Below, in pieces: positions 17,572-26,890 of a DNA stretch of 64,000 nt. The stretch's first letter is position 1, and each line of letters begins with the position of its first letter. The notes beneath the pieces were generated by a model. That model had not been told where the DNA came from. It did not search any database and saw only the letters and a program-made list of their open reading frames with translations. Source of the stretch: Alphaproteobacteria bacterium (GTDB lineage Bacteria > Pseudomonadota > Alphaproteobacteria > UBA8366); NCBI GenBank assembly GCA_021774335.1, contig JAJFJD010000043.1:1-64000 (forward strand). The letters are read 5' to 3'. The position numbers and the translations under genes are program-made.

Positions 17572-18471
17572 ATGGATCGGTTCCGGGAAATTCAGGTCTT
17601 CGCGACAGTGGCCGAACAGGGCGGGTTCGCTGCTGCGGCCCGAGCCTTGGCGATGTCGCCACCGGCGGTGACCCGCGCCGTTTCGGCATTGGAGGAGCGT
17701 ATCGGCACGCGATTGTTGATCCGGACGACTCGGTCGGTACGGCTGACGGAGAGCGGCGCCCGTTTCGTGCAGGACTGCCGCCGCATCTTGGATGAAATGG
17801 CGGAAGCCGAAGAAGCCGCGGTCGGCTCACATGCGGCGCCGCGCGGCGAACTTCGGGTGACCGCACCGGCCCTGTTCGGCCGGTTGTTCGTCACCCCTAT
17901 TTTGGGCGACTTCCTCGATCAATACCCGGCGGTCACCTGTCAGGCGCTGTTCGTCGACCGCATCGTCAATCTAATCGACGAAGGACAGGACATTGCGATA
18001 CGGATCGGTAACCTGCCGGACTCGTCGTTGACCGCCGTCCGCGTCGGCACGGTGCGCCGTGTCGTCTTCGCCGCGCCGTCCTACCTGAAGGAACACGGCG
18101 TGCCGAAGCACCCGCGCGACTTGGCGCAGCACCGGCTTATCCAGTCGATTGCGATTGATAGCGCCCGCGAATGGCCATTCCAGGAGAATGGATCGCCGCT
18201 ATCGATCCGGATCACTCCGCAACTGCGGGTGAATACCAATGATGCGACCATCGCGTTGGCTATACGCGGATGGGGATTGTCACAGGTGCTTTCGTATCAG
18301 GTCGCGCGCGACGTCGACGCAAGCCGGCTGCAAACCGTGCTCGGCGAATTCGAACTGCCGCCGCTGCCGATCCACGTGATCCATCAGGAAGGGCGGATGG
18401 TGTCGTCCAAGATACGCGCCTTCGTCGATTTCATGGTCGACCGGCTGCGCGCCGATCCGTCGCTCACCTAA
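17572..18471 (+). CDS. LysR-family transcriptional regulator
   Basis: 299 aa. The winged helix-turn-helix is at about residues 3-60 (FATVAEQGGFAAAARALAMSPPAVTRAVSALEERIGTRLLIRTTRSVRLTESG); the effector-binding domain runs from about 90, with APALFGRLFV and DIAIRIGNLPDSSLTAVRVG, typical of the CrgA/aromatic-type LysR subgroup. It is divergent from the FMO-like gene and ends 15 bp from the class A monooxygenase, so it may control either flavoenzyme. The ATG at 17572 lacks a Shine-Dalgarno site. Confidence 0.92.
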   Translation: MDRFREIQVFATVAEQGGFAAAARALAMSPPAVTRAVSALEERIGTRLLIRTTRSVRLTESGARFVQDCRRILDEMAEAEEAAVGSHAAPRGELRVTAPALFGRLFVTPILGDFLDQYPAVTCQALFVDRIVNLIDEGQDIAIRIGNLPDSSLTAVRVGTVRRVVFAAPSYLKEHGVPKHPRDLAQHRLIQSIAIDSAREWPFQENGSPLSIRITPQLRVNTNDATIALAIRGWGLSQVLSYQVARDVDASRLQTVLGEFELPPLPIHVIHQEGRMVSSKIRAFVDFMVDRLRADPSLT

Positions 18472-18486
18472 CGCGACGGTCTACCC

Positions 18487-19707
18487 TTACCACGGCGGCA
18501 AGTCGCGCCATTCATGATCGGTCCCGAGGACGGCCTTCTCGGCGTCGTAGCTATAGAGCCAATGCTGCTGCGGCGTGACATCGTCGCCATACCGATCATT
18601 GTTGCGGCGAAACCGGTCATTGCGCCGCGCGACGTCGTCGAGGTCTTCGACGTGATACCAACCTTCGGCGGCACGGGAATGCTGCACGATGCGATTGGCC
18701 CGGTCGAACCGCAGGCTCTCGTAATGCGCCAGCGCCCGCACCGGGTCATCAGCGCCAAGCGCCAGGCTGCGCGCCAGAACCCAAGCATCCTCGATCGATT
18801 GCACCGCCCCTTGCGCGTGGTAGGGCAGCATCGCATGCGCGGCATCACCCATCAGCGCGATGCGGCCCGATACCCATGTCTCCAGCGGGTTCCGGTCATA
18901 AAGCGCGGTAACGAAGGGCTGGTCGGTCGCTTCGATCAGGTTGCGCGGCCGGTCGTACCATCCCTCGAAGCCGGCGAGCACTTCGTCCTTACTCGCTTTC
19001 TGCGACCAGGATTCGCGCTTCTCATTGTTGGCCTGCCCTAGGGCGAGCCAGTTCAACTGCCGTCCACCCGAGACATAGTAATAGACGAAGGACAGTTTCG
19101 GCCCCATGTCCACATAGGCCGAAACCGGAATGTCGAGATGGGCGATATCCGCCGTATCAACGACACCGCGCCACGTCACATAACCCGACGCGCGCGGCGC
19201 GTCCGGCTTAAAGACCTGTTCACGCACGACCGAATGAATGCCGTCCGCGCCGATCAGCACGTCACCCTCGTGGCGGCTGCCGTCCTCGCACTCGGCCCAA
19301 ACGGTGCCGCCGTTCTGGCCGACGGCGGTGACCTTGGTGTTCGTCATGAGGCGGCTGCGATCCAGCGGTTTGGTGAGCGCCGCGATCAAATCGGATCGAT
19401 GGGCGTGATAATAGGCATAGCCGTATTTCTCACGCACAAGAGATTTCAACGCCGTCCGCAGGATGAGCTCGCCCGTGTCCCAGACCGTGTATTTGTGGAA
19501 GTCCGGTTCCGCGCAGAAACCGGCAAGATCGTCCGCCAGCCCAAGCATTTCGAGAATCCGGACTCCGTTCGGGCTCAGTTGGATGCCGGCGCCAACCTCT
19601 TTGAAGGCCGCCGCCTGCTCCAACAGGACATAATCGAGCCCGGCCTTCTGCATACTGAGCGCAAGGGCCGACCCGCCGATGCCGGCTCCGATCACGATGA
19701 TTTTCAT
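18487..19707 (-). CDS. Class A FAD-dependent monooxygenase (salicylate / 3-hydroxybenzoate hydroxylase-like)
   Basis: 406 aa. All three fingerprints of the family are present: GAGIGGSALAL at the N-terminus (FAD), VLIGADGIHS (about 160, DG motif) and RIALMGDAAHAMLPYHAQG (about 285-303, GD motif). VGAGIQLSPNGVRIL is typical of salicylate 1-hydroxylase and 3-hydroxybenzoate 6-hydroxylase types, which hydroxylate a phenolic acid ring with NAD(P)H and oxygen. The product is uncertain because no ring-cleavage dioxygenase lies nearby. The upstream 150 bp, shared with the divergent gene at 19858, show no clear promoter. Confidence 0.85.
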   Translation of the reverse strand: MKIIVIGAGIGGSALALSMQKAGLDYVLLEQAAAFKEVGAGIQLSPNGVRILEMLGLADDLAGFCAEPDFHKYTVWDTGELILRTALKSLVREKYGYAYYHAHRSDLIAALTKPLDRSRLMTNTKVTAVGQNGGTVWAECEDGSRHEGDVLIGADGIHSVVREQVFKPDAPRASGYVTWRGVVDTADIAHLDIPVSAYVDMGPKLSFVYYYVSGGRQLNWLALGQANNEKRESWSQKASKDEVLAGFEGWYDRPRNLIEATDQPFVTALYDRNPLETWVSGRIALMGDAAHAMLPYHAQGAVQSIEDAWVLARSLALGADDPVRALAHYESLRFDRANRIVQHSRAAEGWYHVEDLDDVARRNDRFRRNNDRYGDDVTPQQHWLYSYDAEKAVLGTDHEWRDLPPW

Positions 19708-19857
19708 AGATGGATGTTTCCGCCTCGTTGTTTATTTACGCTCCAGCGTTATCCACCGGCCCCGCGACGCCCGACGGTATCACAATAGCAATGCGGCGTT
19801 TGAAGCGCCGGCTTCGACTGTCTACGGTTTAACCGCATAATCGGTTGGGAGTCATCC

Positions 19858-20502
19858 ATGGTAAGGGCATCCGGCATACGGCTTGAATTCTCCGACGGTC
19901 AACCGGCCCTGATCGGAATCGAACATATCGACGCCATCAACGCGGCCCTCTCGACCGTGGGCGCGGGCGTTTGGCCGCTCGACTTCTCAGCCGCGCCGCC
20001 AACGATCAGAGCGTTGATTGCGCAACCCGACTTGTCCGACACCGAAATTACACACTTGCTCGATCATTTCCTGCTGCCGCGGGAGCGCTTGATGGAAACC
20101 CTGGCAGCCGCGGGACGCGACCCGAATGTCGCGGGCGGCGGCGCCCTGGAAACCGGAGTGGCAAACCAGGATTACGGATACCCGCAGCTTTGGACCGTCC
20201 GGGCGGACACCGACTACACGCGCTTCGACCGGTTCCATATCAATGTCTCGGACGACCGCGTCGGTGTGGACGAGGTCCTGCAGATGTTGTCGGGGAATGG
20301 TGTCGTCGTCCATCTGCAAACTCCCAACGGCGACGTGCTGACGCTGCGGCTGGATTGCCTCGGCCGGGCGCAGGGTTGGCGGATCACCTATGACGGCGGC
20401 CGTCCGCATATCGGCAGCTTGAGCAGCGCCGCGCCCGGCACCAAACTGGTCGTCCAGGCCTTCGGGCCGCCGGTCTGGTCGCTGTCCTACGAACTGCCGT
20501 AA
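19858..20502 (+). CDS. Hypothetical protein
   Basis: 214 aa, family not recognised. Acidic and soluble, with no signal peptide or membrane helix. It has two parts: a mixed N-terminal half with DLSDTEITHLLDHFLLPRERLMETLAAAGRDP, and a beta-rich C-terminal half (FHINVSDDRVGVDEVLQMLSGNGVVVHLQTPNGDVLTLRLDC). A GGGAG ribosome site precedes the ATG, and codon use matches its neighbours, so it is a real gene. It precedes the PLP-dependent enzyme by about 70 bp in the same direction and may share its transcript. Confidence 0.65.
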   Translation: MVRASGIRLEFSDGQPALIGIEHIDAINAALSTVGAGVWPLDFSAAPPTIRALIAQPDLSDTEITHLLDHFLLPRERLMETLAAAGRDPNVAGGGALETGVANQDYGYPQLWTVRADTDYTRFDRFHINVSDDRVGVDEVLQMLSGNGVVVHLQTPNGDVLTLRLDCLGRAQGWRITYDGGRPHIGSLSSAAPGTKLVVQAFGPPVWSLSYELP

Positions 20503-20571
20503 CCGCTTGCCTTATCGCAGACGCCTTCTCACAATGTCGGAATGATGCCGCCGCAAAATGGGAATCTCAAC

Positions 20572-21852
20572 ATGACAACGACCGAGAATTACGATTCCTT
20601 CGGCAATCCGATTGCGCCCGGGCTGCCCTACGCGCGCGGGAACATCCTGCCCGACACCGAGTCCGACCTGCGCAAGCTACGCGTGGCCTGGGGCCACATC
20701 CGCCGCCGCCGCGCCGAGCAAGGACCCGACAGCGTCTATCTCCTGAGCGGGCTCGAACGGAAGCTGGAACTGCCCGAGATCGACGCGGCGCTGCTCGACG
20801 ACGAAATGGCCTCGGCGCTCTACACCGACACCGTCCGCGAATTGGGACTGGCGCATATGGGCGGCACGGACGAAGAACACGACATTCTAGTGACCAACCG
20901 GCTGACCGCCGGCCTGCTGCTGGCAGGCGACGTGCTCATTGATGACGGCGACCTGGTGATCGGCGTATCGCCGCGCTACAGCCATCCGGCGGTCCAGCGC
21001 GCGGTCGCGCATGGCCGTGGCGAATTTCACGATTCGATCGGGCTGGCGGGATTCAAGGCCGCTATCGAGGAGTTCGGGACCCCCAAGATCGTATTCCTGA
21101 CCCGGCTTGCGGTGAGCTACGAAATCCTCCCCGCCGACGAGATTCAGGAGATCGTGCAGATCGCGCATGACCTGGGCGCTACGGTGGTGCTTGACGATGC
21201 CGGTGGCGGGCGCGTGGGACCGGCCATCTTCGATCAGCCGCGCAGCCTGGAACTCGGCGTGGATGTCGCTGCGACCGGGCTCGACAAATACGGCACCACG
21301 GGCCCGCGCCTCGGCGTGGTCGGCGGGCGGGCGGACATCGTCGCCGCGATGCGCACCCGCGCCTATGAGATGGGCAACGAGGCGCGGCAGATGCTGCTGC
21401 CCGCGGTGGCCGAAAGCCTGAAGCAGTATTCCCACGAGAAAGTCCGTGAACTGGTCGCCAACACGATGCGGGTTGCCGATGCGCTCGAAAAACGGATCGG
21501 ATCGGACGCGCTGTTTCGCACACCGGTAACGGTGCAGTTGACCGGCGAAGCGATTCTGGAGGCCGCCATGGCGCGGGCCGGCATCAACGAGGCGCCGATC
21601 GTCCCCTATGAGGCGACCGCCGGCCTGGCGATGATCCTGCTGCGTGACCACGGCATCGTAAGTGTCCATTTCGCAGGTATTCCGCCCGGCACCGCGGCCC
21701 TGATGATCAAGTTCCTGCCGACCGACACGCTAGCGCGCTTCGGCGGACCGGAGAAGATGGCGAAAGCCGTCGACGACAGTTTCGACACATTGGCCGAGAC
21801 GCTCGGCGATCAGACGGCCTATCGGGAAATGTTGCTGGGCGCCGCGGCCTAA
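20572..21852 (+). CDS. PLP-dependent enzyme, SelA-like fold
   Basis: 426 aa from the ATG at 20572; a longer frame starts at 20542. The layout resembles fold-type I PLP enzymes of the SelA-like group: TVVLDDAGGGRVGP holds the Asp expected to contact the pyridine nitrogen, and ATGLDKYGTTGPRLGVVGG resembles the SelA active-site Lys segment (GDKLLGGPQAGIIVG). It is not a convincing true SelA: it is shorter, starts differently and is not linked to selB. It could be an aminotransferase or lyase. Its TAA shares three bases with the TAG of the opposing sulfatase gene. Confidence 0.6.
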   Translation: MTTTENYDSFGNPIAPGLPYARGNILPDTESDLRKLRVAWGHIRRRRAEQGPDSVYLLSGLERKLELPEIDAALLDDEMASALYTDTVRELGLAHMGGTDEEHDILVTNRLTAGLLLAGDVLIDDGDLVIGVSPRYSHPAVQRAVAHGRGEFHDSIGLAGFKAAIEEFGTPKIVFLTRLAVSYEILPADEIQEIVQIAHDLGATVVLDDAGGGRVGPAIFDQPRSLELGVDVAATGLDKYGTTGPRLGVVGGRADIVAAMRTRAYEMGNEARQMLLPAVAESLKQYSHEKVRELVANTMRVADALEKRIGSDALFRTPVTVQLTGEAILEAAMARAGINEAPIVPYEATAGLAMILLRDHGIVSVHFAGIPPGTAALMIKFLPTDTLARFGGPEKMAKAVDDSFDTLAETLGDQTAYREMLLGAAA

Positions 21853-23384
21853 CGTTCGAAGGGTGTCGGTTCGACGAAGGGATAGCGCGCCTTGATCTTC
21901 GTGCCGACCGCACTCCCGTTACGCACGAACCGGCTTCCGTCGTCCGACCGGAAGCGATAGGCCCAGTTCGGCTCACCGCCGGTCGCCGCCTGGATGAACA
22001 GCCGTTCCTTCTGGCTTTGGATGCACTGTTCGCTGATCGAGTCCGGATCCCATCCGTCGAGCAAATCGGCGAGCAACTGCTTTTCGAGTTCCGCCGTCTC
22101 GGGTCGGCCGACCAAATTCTCCAACTCCAGCGGATCGTCGGCGAGATTGAACATCATGCCGGGATGACCATGCGTATAGATGTATTTGGTGTCGTCGCGG
22201 CGGATCATGCGACAGGGCGCGATCACGCCTTCGCCGGTGTATTCCGATATCACCGTATTGTCCCAGCCGTTATCGCCGCCGGACATCAACCCGGCCAGCG
22301 TATGCCCGTCGAGCGGTGAAACCGGTTCGGGCGCATTACCGTCGGTCGCGACGTCCATGAATGTCGGGATGAGATCGACCAGCGAGACGAGCTTGTCCAC
22401 GCGGCCCGCCGAGAATGCCTTCGGGTAGCGGACGATCAACGGCACCCGCGTCGATTGCTCGAAGAAGGCCTGTTTGAACCACATGCCGCGTTCGCCCAGC
22501 ATCTCACCATGATCGGCGGTGAACACAACGACCGTGTCGTCCAGCAGACCGGTCTCCGTCATCGTGTCGATGATCCGCCCGACCTTGTCGTCAATGTAGC
22601 TGCACATGCCGTAATAGGCGTGCCGGGCCGTGCGCACATGCTCTTCGGTGACGGTGTGCTTCTCAGCCGCGTGGGCGTAATGCAGCCATCGGCTGAACTC
22701 ATCCAACTCCTCGACCGGGATCGGCGGCACCGCCGGCATGTCGACCGCATCATGATCGTAGAGGTCCCAGTATTTCTGCGTCGTCACGAAGGGCGAATGC
22801 GGATGCGTGAAGGACACCGTCAGGAAAAAGGGCTGTCCATCGGAGAAGCGTGCAAGATCGTGAATTTTCTGGAGGCCCGCATGCTCCACTTCGTCGTCAT
22901 AGTCGATCTGCAGGCTGCGCACGCAGATGCCCGCATCGACGACGGCCCGCATGTTGATGCCGGTCGGCCGGTAGGTCTCACCCTCGATCCAATCGGGCGT
23001 CCAGGCGAAGTTCGACGGATAAACATCGGTGGAGACGCGGTCGCCGAAGCCATGCATCTGATCTGGCCCGATGAAGTGCATCTTCCCGGCAAGAGTGGCG
23101 GAATAGCCGACGCTGCGCAGGTAATGCGCCATCGTCGGCACCGCCGCCGGCATCTCCATTGCATTGTCCCAGGAACCGATGTTATGCGCGAGGCGTCCAG
23201 CCATCATCGACATGCGCGACGGCACGCAGAGCGGAAAATTACAGTAGGCATTGTCGAAGACGACGCCGTCGTCGGCCAGCCGCGAGATATGCGGCGCTTT
23301 CACCAGGTCATGGCCATAGACCGGCAGGGCCTGCGGCGCCATCTGGTCCGCCATGATCACCAAAATGTTCGGTGTCTTCGCCAT
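21849..23384 (-). CDS. Sulfatase, choline-sulfatase-like
   Basis: 511 aa. The sulfatase signature C-x-P-S-R is at residues 53-57 (LCVPSRMSMMAGR); Cys53 would be converted to formylglycine. Metal-binding residues are visible in NILVIMADQ and in FTADHGEMLGERGMW. No signal peptide is present, consistent with a cytoplasmic enzyme such as choline-O-sulfatase (BetC), which it also resembles in length and in its C-terminal tail. Choline sulfatase would feed the betaine pathway, but no betA or betB is adjacent, so the substrate remains tentative. The gene is convergent with, and overlaps by four bases, the PLP enzyme gene. Confidence 0.8.
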   Translation of the reverse strand: MAKTPNILVIMADQMAPQALPVYGHDLVKAPHISRLADDGVVFDNAYCNFPLCVPSRMSMMAGRLAHNIGSWDNAMEMPAAVPTMAHYLRSVGYSATLAGKMHFIGPDQMHGFGDRVSTDVYPSNFAWTPDWIEGETYRPTGINMRAVVDAGICVRSLQIDYDDEVEHAGLQKIHDLARFSDGQPFFLTVSFTHPHSPFVTTQKYWDLYDHDAVDMPAVPPIPVEELDEFSRWLHYAHAAEKHTVTEEHVRTARHAYYGMCSYIDDKVGRIIDTMTETGLLDDTVVVFTADHGEMLGERGMWFKQAFFEQSTRVPLIVRYPKAFSAGRVDKLVSLVDLIPTFMDVATDGNAPEPVSPLDGHTLAGLMSGGDNGWDNTVISEYTGEGVIAPCRMIRRDDTKYIYTHGHPGMMFNLADDPLELENLVGRPETAELEKQLLADLLDGWDPDSISEQCIQSQKERLFIQAATGGEPNWAYRFRSDDGSRFVRNGSAVGTKIKARYPFVEPTPFER

Positions 23385-23601
23385 GTTCCCGCTCCCTTTA
23401 TGTCGTGTGCTTCTTCTTTTGTCGTTCGCCTCGCCCTCTCACCAGAAAGAAAATCGACATCCCCGTCAACACGGCATACATCGGAAAAATTGCGGATAGG
23501 CGTCACGGATGTCGCCGGCGTCATGAGACGACAACCCCGTCGATGCGCTATATAGAGAGCAGCACCGAAATCAAAACCAACAACGACGAGGAAATCACGC
23601 C

Positions 23602-24468
23602 ATGCATTGGACCGAACGACGGGAGCGGTTTCGCGCGCTCCTAGCCGGAGACCGCTGTGTACATCCCGGTTCGGTATTCGACCCGATCTCCGCCCGTATC
23701 GCCGAAGATCTCGGCTTCGAAGTGGGCATGTTCGCGGGATCGGTCGCCTCGCTGACCGTCCTCGGCGCACCCGACATCATCATCCTCACCCTGTCCGAAT
23801 TCGCCGATCAGGCCTATCGCATTTGCCGCGCCGGGAATCTGGCCTTGCTGGTTGATGCGGACCATGGCTACGGCAACGCGATGAACGTGAAACGGACCGT
23901 GGAAGAGCTGGAAACCGCCGGCGTCGCGGCTATGTCGATCGAAGACACCGAACTGCCGCAACCCTATGGCACGGTCGGCAGTTCCCGTCTGATCTCGATC
24001 GAGGAAGGCGTCGGCAAGATGCGCGCCGCCGTCGAAGGCCGTCAGGATCCCAACCTCGTCATAGCGGGCCGGACCAGCGCGGTCACCATTAACGGCATCG
24101 ACGACGCGGTCGCCCGCGCCAAGGCCTATGAAGCCGCCGGCGTGGACGCGCTATTTTTCGTCGGCGTAAAGACGAAGGCTGAGCTGGAGGCCCTGCGGTC
24201 GGCGGTCGACCTGCCCTTTATCCTGGGCGGCCGGGGCCTGGAGCTTTCCGATCTTGGCTATTTGGGCGAACAAGGCGTTCGGGTCTGCCTGCAGGGACAT
24301 CATCCCTTCATGGCCGCGGTCCAGGCCGTCCACGACACGCTTAAGGCGTTGCGCGACGGCACGGACCCGGGCGACATCGAGGGCGTTGCGTCGGGCGACC
24401 TGATGAAGGCCGTGACCCGCGATGCGGATTATGACCGCTGGATGCGCACATTCCTCGGCGAATCCTGA
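23602..24468 (+). CDS. Isocitrate lyase/PEP mutase family protein, probable oxaloacetate decarboxylase
   Basis: 288 aa, the length of the Pseudomonas oxaloacetate decarboxylase of this superfamily. The start is very similar to that enzyme (RFRALLAGDRCVHPGSVFDPISARIAEDLGFEVG), followed by GSVASLTVLGAPD, the metal-binding DADHGYGNA and the loop SIEDTELP. The enzyme decarboxylates oxaloacetate to pyruvate with a divalent metal. DADHGYGNA replaces the KKCGH box of isocitrate lyase. Followed by a strong hairpin, so it probably forms its own transcript. Confidence 0.85.
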   Translation: MHWTERRERFRALLAGDRCVHPGSVFDPISARIAEDLGFEVGMFAGSVASLTVLGAPDIIILTLSEFADQAYRICRAGNLALLVDADHGYGNAMNVKRTVEELETAGVAAMSIEDTELPQPYGTVGSSRLISIEEGVGKMRAAVEGRQDPNLVIAGRTSAVTINGIDDAVARAKAYEAAGVDALFFVGVKTKAELEALRSAVDLPFILGGRGLELSDLGYLGEQGVRVCLQGHHPFMAAVQAVHDTLKALRDGTDPGDIEGVASGDLMKAVTRDADYDRWMRTFLGES

Positions 24469-24487
24469 CGAGGAACGGTACGACCGC

Positions 24488-24522
24488 GAGGACCCGGCGG
24501 GCAGGCATCCGCCGCGGTCCTC
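24488..24522 (+). terminator. Long GC-rich hairpin
   Basis: GAGGACCCGGCGG (24488-24500) pairs with CCGCCGCGGTCCTC (24509-24522) with one bulged base and an 8-nt loop, 20 bp after the oxaloacetate decarboxylase stop. There is no T-run behind it, yet stem strength and position make it the likely transcript end. Confidence 0.55.
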
Positions 24523-24657
24523 AACGGCCGAGCGCTTGGCAACTACGCGGCGCGGACCTGAACGAGGAAGTTCTCCATTTCCCCTTGCAGCGCGGCCGAC
24601 TGCTTCGATAGTGCACGGGCAGCCATCAAACAATCGATGGCTGGTGAGAGATGCCCG

Positions 24658-24687
24658 TTGCGACCCGGCCGGCCGGGTATATATGGT
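24658..24687 (+). promoter_or_regulatory. Candidate sigma-70-type promoter of the aminotransferase gene
   Basis: TTGCGA (24658-24663), then a GC-rich spacer and an A/T tract TATATATGGT; TATATG at 24680 gives a 16-bp spacer and TATGGT at 24682 an 18-bp spacer. This is the only A/T-rich spot in the 260-bp gap and lies about 45 bp before the ATG at 24730. Confidence 0.3.
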
Positions 24688-24729
24688 AAACTGACGCCAT
24701 TCTCGGTTCTCGTGGCTCAGGACAGATTC

Positions 24730-25980
24730 ATGACAAAACAGAAATCGTTAGCACCGGATTCACCCGTATTCGAAGACCTCGATCCGCGGCCCTCGCTCCT
24801 CATGGGACCGGGTCCGGTAAACGTCCATCCCCGCGTTCTTCGCGCCATGTCTATGCCGATGATGGGTCAGTTCGACCCGCAATTTACGAAATACATGGAC
24901 GAGACCATGGCGCTGGTGCGGCAGATCTTCCGGACCGGAAACCAGTGGAGCTTCCTGATCAATGGCACTGCGCGGGCAGGGATCGAGGCCGCGTTGAGTT
25001 CGCTGATTACGCCGGGGGATACCGTCCTTGTACCGATCTTCGGCCGCTTCGGGCATCTGCTGACGGAGATCGCCGGACGGTGCGGCGCAACCGTGGTCTC
25101 GCTCGAAACCGATTGGGGCACGGTGTTCCCGCCGGAAGAAATCGAAGCGGCGATCAAACAGCACAAGCCAAGCCTCGTCGCGATGGTGCATGGCGACACG
25201 TCGACCACGATGGCGCAGCCCCTGGACGAGATCGGGCCAATCTGCCGCGCCCATGACGCGCTGTTATATGTCGACACCACCGCGACCATCGGCGGCATGC
25301 CGTTCGAGGTGGATGCCTGGCAGATCGACATCGCATCCGCCGGTCTGCAGAAATGCCTGTCGGGTCCGCCGGGATCGGCGCCGATCACTTTCAACGCGCG
25401 CGTCGTCGATCGCTTGAAAGACCGCAAGCATGTCGAGGCAGGCATCCGGCCGCCGGGTTTCAAGTCGGGTGACGGCCCCCGCATTCAGTCGAACTATTTC
25501 GACCTGCCGATGCTGATGGATTATTGGAGCGAGGCGCGTCTCAACCATCACACCGAATCCACATCGATGCTGTACGCCGCCCGGGAATCGCTCCGGGTCG
25601 TGCTGGAGCAGGGCCTGGAAAATGTCTGGGTCCGTCACCGACACGTGGGCCAAGGGCTGCGCGCCGGGTTGGAGGCGATGGGCCTGCGGCTGTATGGCGA
25701 TCCCGATCACCGGATGTACAACGTGACCGGTGTCTACATTCCGGACTCAGTCGCCGGCGACGACGTCCGAAACGCGATGCTGGAAGATTTCGGCATCGAG
25801 ATCGGCACGTCCTTCGGCCCGCTGCACGGCAAGATCTGGCGTATCGGGACCATGGGATATGTGTGCCGGCGGCAAAGCGTGCTGTCCTGCCTCGCGGCGC
25901 TTGAAGTCACACTGCGCCGATTCGGCTACGATGCGCCGCCCGGAGCGGGAGTCACTGCCGCCATCAAGGTTTTGAGATAA
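24730..25980 (+). CDS. PLP-dependent aminotransferase, alanine/ureidoglycine-glyoxylate type
   Basis: 416 aa from ATG 24730; the open frame extends to 24637 without a better start. A class V aminotransferase: LLMGPGPVNVHPRVL start, GHLLTEIAGR, VHGDTSTTMAQPLDEIG, LYVDTTATIGGMPFEVDAWQID, and the PLP-binding Lys in AGLQKCLSGPPGSAP, as in alanine-glyoxylate aminotransferase (SQKALNAPPG) and PucG. Such enzymes transfer an amino group to glyoxylate from alanine, serine or ureidoglycine. No ureide genes are adjacent, so the donor is open. The nearby oxaloacetate decarboxylase acts on small oxo-acids too. Confidence 0.85.
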   Translation: MTKQKSLAPDSPVFEDLDPRPSLLMGPGPVNVHPRVLRAMSMPMMGQFDPQFTKYMDETMALVRQIFRTGNQWSFLINGTARAGIEAALSSLITPGDTVLVPIFGRFGHLLTEIAGRCGATVVSLETDWGTVFPPEEIEAAIKQHKPSLVAMVHGDTSTTMAQPLDEIGPICRAHDALLYVDTTATIGGMPFEVDAWQIDIASAGLQKCLSGPPGSAPITFNARVVDRLKDRKHVEAGIRPPGFKSGDGPRIQSNYFDLPMLMDYWSEARLNHHTESTSMLYAARESLRVVLEQGLENVWVRHRHVGQGLRAGLEAMGLRLYGDPDHRMYNVTGVYIPDSVAGDDVRNAMLEDFGIEIGTSFGPLHGKIWRIGTMGYVCRRQSVLSCLAALEVTLRRFGYDAPPGAGVTAAIKVLR

Positions 25981-26116
25981 GCGGAGGCGACCTTTTACGG
26001 CGTTGTCCCCGTAATAGGCAAGCGGCCCGACTGTGGTAACATGATAATGAACAACCCTTCCCAAATTGGGCTTCGTCGGCCCTACGACAATCAACAATAA
26101 TGAACCGTGAACACCC

Positions 26117-26890
26117 ATGAGCCGCCCGGACATCAGCAACCGTACGCTTGGCACCCTTGTCGCGGGATTGGCCGTGGTAATTCTGATCTACGCCGTCGGC
26201 CGGGCATTCCTGCCGGACGCCCTCAAGACACCCGGAAGTCCGGTTCTCTATTTATGCGGCGTCTTCGGCGCACTTCTGCTGCTCGTCTCGGCGGTATTCG
26301 TGCTGGTCAAACGCGCCGGGCGCGGCGGGTCGCCGCCCTTCTGGTTTAATGCGCATATCATTGCGTCCTGCCTCGGCACGGTTTTGGTGGTGATCCATTC
26401 CGCCGGTTACCTGCGGCGGCCGCCAGCGCTGCTGTTCCTCGCGCTGTTGGGATTGATCGTGCTGGGCGTCTGGGCGCGCATCTGGCTTAGCCGTAGAGTT
26501 TCCAGCACGTTCGGCGAGAAATACGGCCATTTCGGACCGTTGCCCCCAGGACAGCGCGACCGACTTCGAACCGTCATCGATCAGAAGTCGGACCTGCTGC
26601 ACCGTCTCGACCCGCACGCGCAAGAGGGTACGTTTTCTCTGACCCTCGCGCATTGGCTGCGCCATCCAACCCTGGCGGCCGACTATGCGAAACTGGCGCG
26701 GGCGGAACGCGATATCATCGGCACCCGTCGCATGGTGCCGCCGCAGCAGGCCTATTGGCGCGCGGCGCATCTTGCGCTTGGCTATCTATTCGTGATCGGG
26801 TTGATCATTCACGTGATCACCGTGACCTTCTTCGCCGGATACGTCGCCGACGGCGGCGACATAACATGGTGGCATCTTACGCAATGGTAG
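26117..26890 (+). CDS. Cytochrome b-like membrane subunit
   Basis: 257 aa with about five hydrophobic segments (near 12-32, 44-65, 76-96, 101-120 and 220-243). His residues sit in helices on both sides of a cytoplasmic loop: FNAHIIASCLGTVLVVIHSAGY and RAAHLALGYLFVIGLIIHVI, a spacing that fits ligands for b-type haem. The gene end overlaps the start of the Fe-S/molybdopterin oxidoreductase, so this is probably its membrane anchor and quinone-side electron conduit. It does not closely match NarI or FdoI by eye. Confidence 0.6.
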   Translation: MSRPDISNRTLGTLVAGLAVVILIYAVGRAFLPDALKTPGSPVLYLCGVFGALLLLVSAVFVLVKRAGRGGSPPFWFNAHIIASCLGTVLVVIHSAGYLRRPPALLFLALLGLIVLGVWARIWLSRRVSSTFGEKYGHFGPLPPGQRDRLRTVIDQKSDLLHRLDPHAQEGTFSLTLAHWLRHPTLAADYAKLARAERDIIGTRRMVPPQQAYWRAAHLALGYLFVIGLIIHVITVTFFAGYVADGGDITWWHLTQW

